Shown in pieces: positions 6,806 through 8,069 of a DNA stretch of 8,069 bases. The notes below the pieces were generated by a model, which did not search any database, had not been told where the DNA came from, and saw only the letters and a list, made by a program, of their open reading frames with translations. Both the position numbers and the translations under genes were made by a program. This DNA comes from an uncultured Collinsella sp. (GTDB lineage: Bacteria; Actinomycetota; Coriobacteriia; Coriobacteriales; Coriobacteriaceae). The stretch covers positions 1 to 8,069 of the forward strand of contig CAJLLB010000094.1 of the NCBI GenBank assembly GCA_905207425.1. Reading direction: 5' to 3'. The number at the start of each line of letters is the position of its first letter. Position 1 is the first letter of the stretch.

Positions 6806-6845
6806 AACCTGCCAAAAAGGGACAGGTTCATTTTGGCAGGTTTTA
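6803..6845 (+). terminator. Hairpin overlapping the aminopeptidase stop codon (terminator and possible repeat element)
   Basis: TAAAACCTGCCAAAA at 6803-6817 and TTTTGGCAGGTTTTA at 6831-6845 are perfect 15-base reverse complements with a 13-base loop. The stop codon TAA is the first three bases of the stem. The GC core CCTGCC/GGCAGG followed by TTTTAT fits an intrinsic terminator, and the A-rich left arm would let it work in both directions. A competing hairpin is possible, because AACCTG (6806-6811) can also pair with CAGGTT (6823-6828). It resembles short intergenic repeats that I associate with Collinsella-like genomes, but this was not checked. Confidence 0.75.
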
Positions 6846-6893
6846 TCTGGGCGAATGCAAAGGGTGAAACCGAACTAGATTGGTGGTACGTGG

Positions 6894-6926
6894 CCGCCGA
6901 GGTGCAGCGTGCCTCGGCGGTTTTTT
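6894..6926 (+). terminator. Intrinsic terminator
   Basis: CCGCCGAGG at 6894-6902 pairs perfectly with CCTCGGCGG at 6912-6920 around a nine-base loop and is followed by six T (6921-6926). This is a textbook rho-independent terminator for plus-strand transcription. It lies 50 bases after the first hairpin and just before the toxin-antitoxin promoter, so it isolates that operon from the aminopeptidase gene. The 48 bases between the hairpins hold no feature I can recognise. Confidence 0.88.
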
Positions 6927-6967
6927 GTGTACAGAGTACGGCTAATGCTAATAAATACTATACATGC

Positions 6968-6996
6968 TTTACGTATCTACCATAGAGTTTTATGAT
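6968..6996 (+). promoter_or_regulatory. Promoter of the toxin-antitoxin operon
   Basis: TTTACG (6968-6973) and TATGAT (6991-6996) are separated by exactly 17 bases, a good housekeeping sigma factor pattern. They lie in an AT-rich stretch (about 6940-7010) that contrasts with the GC-rich genes around it. The start codon of the antitoxin is 25 bases after the -10. Antitoxins of this class usually repress their own promoter. I see only weak repeat candidates (AATACT at 6954-6959 and AGTATT at 7005-7010) as possible operator halves. Confidence 0.65.
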
Positions 6997-7010
6997 AATT
7001 TTAAAGTATT

Positions 7011-7019
7011 AAGGAGGGG
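7011..7019 (+). promoter_or_regulatory. Strong ribosome binding site of the antitoxin gene
   Basis: AAGGAGGGG lies immediately upstream of the ATG at 7022, a near-consensus Shine-Dalgarno sequence with a short spacer. The toxin gene behind it has no comparable site, which would favour antitoxin over toxin synthesis. Confidence 0.75.
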
Positions 7020-7021
7020 TC

Positions 7022-7402
7022 ATGACCACAACAGCCGCTCAGATCAACGTGCGTCTCGATGCCGATCTCAAAAGGAGTGGGGACGCCGCTCTCTCCAGGG
7101 CCGGTATGACGCCGAGCCAAGCGGTGCGAGCGCTCTGGCAGCTTGCAACGTCGCTGGCCGATCGCCCCGGTGCGCTCGAGGATATCCTGCTGCCCAGTCG
7201 TGCCCGGGCGGAACAGCGCGAGCGCGAAAAGGCCGCCAAACGTAAGCTCGAGCTCATGGATCAGGGGTCGAAGCTGTTCGCTGCCGCTTGCCGTGAGTCA
7301 GGAATCGATATGGTCAAGGCTCAGCCATCGGACGACGAAGAGCTCAAACGGAACGCCTATGCTGATCGCTATGGCGAGGAGATGAGCTGGCTCTATGAGT
7401 GA
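7022..7402 (+). CDS. RelB/DinJ-like ribbon-helix-helix antitoxin
   Basis: The 126-residue protein should neutralise the PIN toxin encoded next and repress the operon promoter. The N-terminal region has the RelB/DinJ pattern: a short strand INVRLDADLK at 8-17 that would form the DNA-binding ribbon, a helix, GMTPSQAVRALWQLA at 28-42, and a second conserved block ending ALEDILLP at 51-58. After this comes a highly charged, probably helical segment (about 60-80, rich in Arg, Glu and Lys) and an acidic tail to residue 126; this tail is longer than in typical RelB/DinJ proteins of 80-100 residues and is the likely toxin-binding part. The ATG at 7022 follows a strong AAGGAGGGG. The stop overlaps the toxin start by eight bases, indicating translational coupling. 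Family assignment is by motif recognition. Confidence 0.85.
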   Translation: MTTTAAQINVRLDADLKRSGDAALSRAGMTPSQAVRALWQLATSLADRPGALEDILLPSRARAEQREREKAAKRKLELMDQGSKLFAAACRESGIDMVKAQPSDDEELKRNAYADRYGEEMSWLYE

Positions 7403-7886
7403 GAATCCTAAGCGCATCTTGGTTGACACCAACGTCTGGCTTGATTATTTCATCCCTTCACGACGCGGTCGTTCGGCGGCAATTGAGTTTTTGCGTGATG
7501 CGTGTACGGCTCAGGCTGAGCTGATGTATGCGGCGACATCGTCCAAAGACCTGTTCTATTTGATTTCGAGTGAACATAAGGCGTGGTATCGGCGAGAGCA
7601 CGGTTCGCTGTCTCAAGATGCCGCTTCGGCGGCGACATCACTCGCATGGGATTGTCTTGATGTGTTGTCGCAACTTGCTACGCCCGTGCCCTGCGACCTG
7701 AGCGACATATGGATGGCGAGTAAGCAGCGTGAGCTCCATAGCGATTACGAAGACGATTTAATCATCGCGGCAGCGATGCGCGCAAAGACAGACCTTCTGG
7801 TCACCAACGATGTCAAGCTCTGCTCACACGCACCAGTCGCCGCAATGAGCGTAGAAGACGCAAAGAATTACTTAGCAACGCTCTAA
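7395..7886 (+). CDS. PIN-domain ribonuclease toxin (VapC-like)
   Basis: PIN-domain toxins are metal-dependent endoribonucleases that block translation by cutting tRNA, rRNA or mRNA; the target of this one is unknown. The 163-residue protein carries the PIN pattern. LVDTNVWLDY at 9-18 gives the first acidic residue, D11. An acidic position follows in SSKDLFYLI (D52) or nearby. DYEDDLIIAAAMRAKTDLLVTND at 117-139 (quoted as DYEDD at 117-121 and LLVTND at 134-139) supplies the last acidic cluster and the closing strand. This arrangement is closest to the PIN_3 type. There is no membrane segment. The ATG at 7395 lies inside the end of the antitoxin gene (eight-base overlap) and has no strong ribosome binding site of its own, so it depends on coupling. 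The gene appears intact, with all expected acidic residues. Confidence 0.85.
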   Translation: MSENPKRILVDTNVWLDYFIPSRRGRSAAIEFLRDACTAQAELMYAATSSKDLFYLISSEHKAWYRREHGSLSQDAASAATSLAWDCLDVLSQLATPVPCDLSDIWMASKQRELHSDYEDDLIIAAAMRAKTDLLVTNDVKLCSHAPVAAMSVEDAKNYLATL

Positions 7887-7903
7887 CAATTTGAAGACCC
7901 CAC

Positions 7904-7924
7904 AGGTCGAACAAAAGTCAGCGA
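7904..7924. repeat. Direct repeat, copy 1
   Basis: First of two 21-base copies ending in GAACAAAAGTCAGCGA. It differs from copy 2 at one position (C against T at the fifth base). Similarity extends about six bases to the left with two further C/T differences. It lies just behind the toxin gene, 18 bases after the stop. Confidence 0.8.
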
Positions 7925-7960
7925 ATGTCCCCAGGCAGGGCCGCGCCAGCCAGTCCCTAT

Positions 7961-7981
7961 AGGTTGAACAAAAGTCAGCGA
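7961..7981. repeat. Direct repeat, copy 2
   Basis: Second copy, starting 57 bases after the first, with 36 bases between the copies. No third copy follows at the same spacing. The remaining bases to 8069 hold only short imperfect inverted repeats (for example CAAGG-TG-CCTTG at about 8000-8011) and no convincing gene or terminator. Interspersed repeat or a fragment of a repetitive element is the best description. Confidence 0.8.
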
Positions 7982-8069
7982 GAGCCCGTCTGGGCGAGCA
8001 AGGTGCCTTGAAAGAGGAGGGCATTGGCCTTCTTTACGTGCGTTAGTGAAAAAATTCGTCTTTTTCATC

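Noticed and set aside
7904..7981. Minimal CRISPR array
   Set aside because: Only two imperfect copies with one intervening segment, no third copy at the same spacing, and no cas genes in the window.
8005..8035. Terminator after the toxin gene
   Set aside because: The possible stem AAAGAGG/CCTTCTTT is interrupted and lacks a U-run on either strand.
7883..8068. Small 61-codon frame on the minus strand
   Set aside because: It is composed largely of the direct repeats, overlaps the toxin stop codon, has no visible ribosome binding site before the window ends and shows no known domain. It could be a small repeat protein but is not supported.

Overview
The window reads as two genomic backgrounds joined near position 2945. 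The left part (1 to about 2940) has moderate GC and carries a minus-strand block typical of Clostridia, most like Lachnospiraceae: dnaX, ybaB/ebfC family, recR and the start of a small gene downstream of recR. The right part (about 2953 to 8069) has visibly higher GC, strong G/C preference at third codon positions and gene content that looks like Coriobacteriia (Collinsella-like gut Actinomycetota). These affiliations come from recognising protein style and composition, not from a search.

Layout: 1-126 (minus), start of an unrecognised or TPR-like protein; 141-198, two hairpins in an intergenic gap; 217-816 (minus) recR; 820-1173 (minus) YbaB/EbfC nucleoid protein; 1331-2935 (minus) dnaX, the clamp-loader subunit of DNA polymerase III; 2936-2952, the junction, which is also the dnaX leader; 2953-4032 (minus) 6-phosphofructokinase; 4071-4103, a perfect inverted repeat at the pfk promoter; 4173-5258 (minus) a membrane-anchored or secreted Ntn hydrolase of the choloylglycine hydrolase/linear amide C-N hydrolase group; 5420-6805 (plus) M18 aminopeptidase, divergent from it; 6803-6926, two successive terminator-type hairpins; 6968-7886 (plus) a promoter followed by a two-gene toxin-antitoxin operon (RelB/DinJ-like antitoxin and PIN-domain toxin); 7904-7981, two copies of a short direct repeat.

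The left genes work together in replication and repair: DnaX loads the sliding clamp, RecR acts with RecF/RecO in loading RecA at gaps, and YbaB is their usual operon companion. The right genes are ordinary metabolism (glycolysis, amide and peptide hydrolysis) plus a stability module. I see no new multi-gene defence or mobile system. The points most worth a second look are the compositional and taxonomic seam at about 2945, the RelB/DinJ plus PIN pairing, the Ntn hydrolase with a long N-terminal pro-region ahead of its catalytic cysteine, the palindrome at the pfk promoter, and the small repeats at 6803-6845 and 7904-7981.
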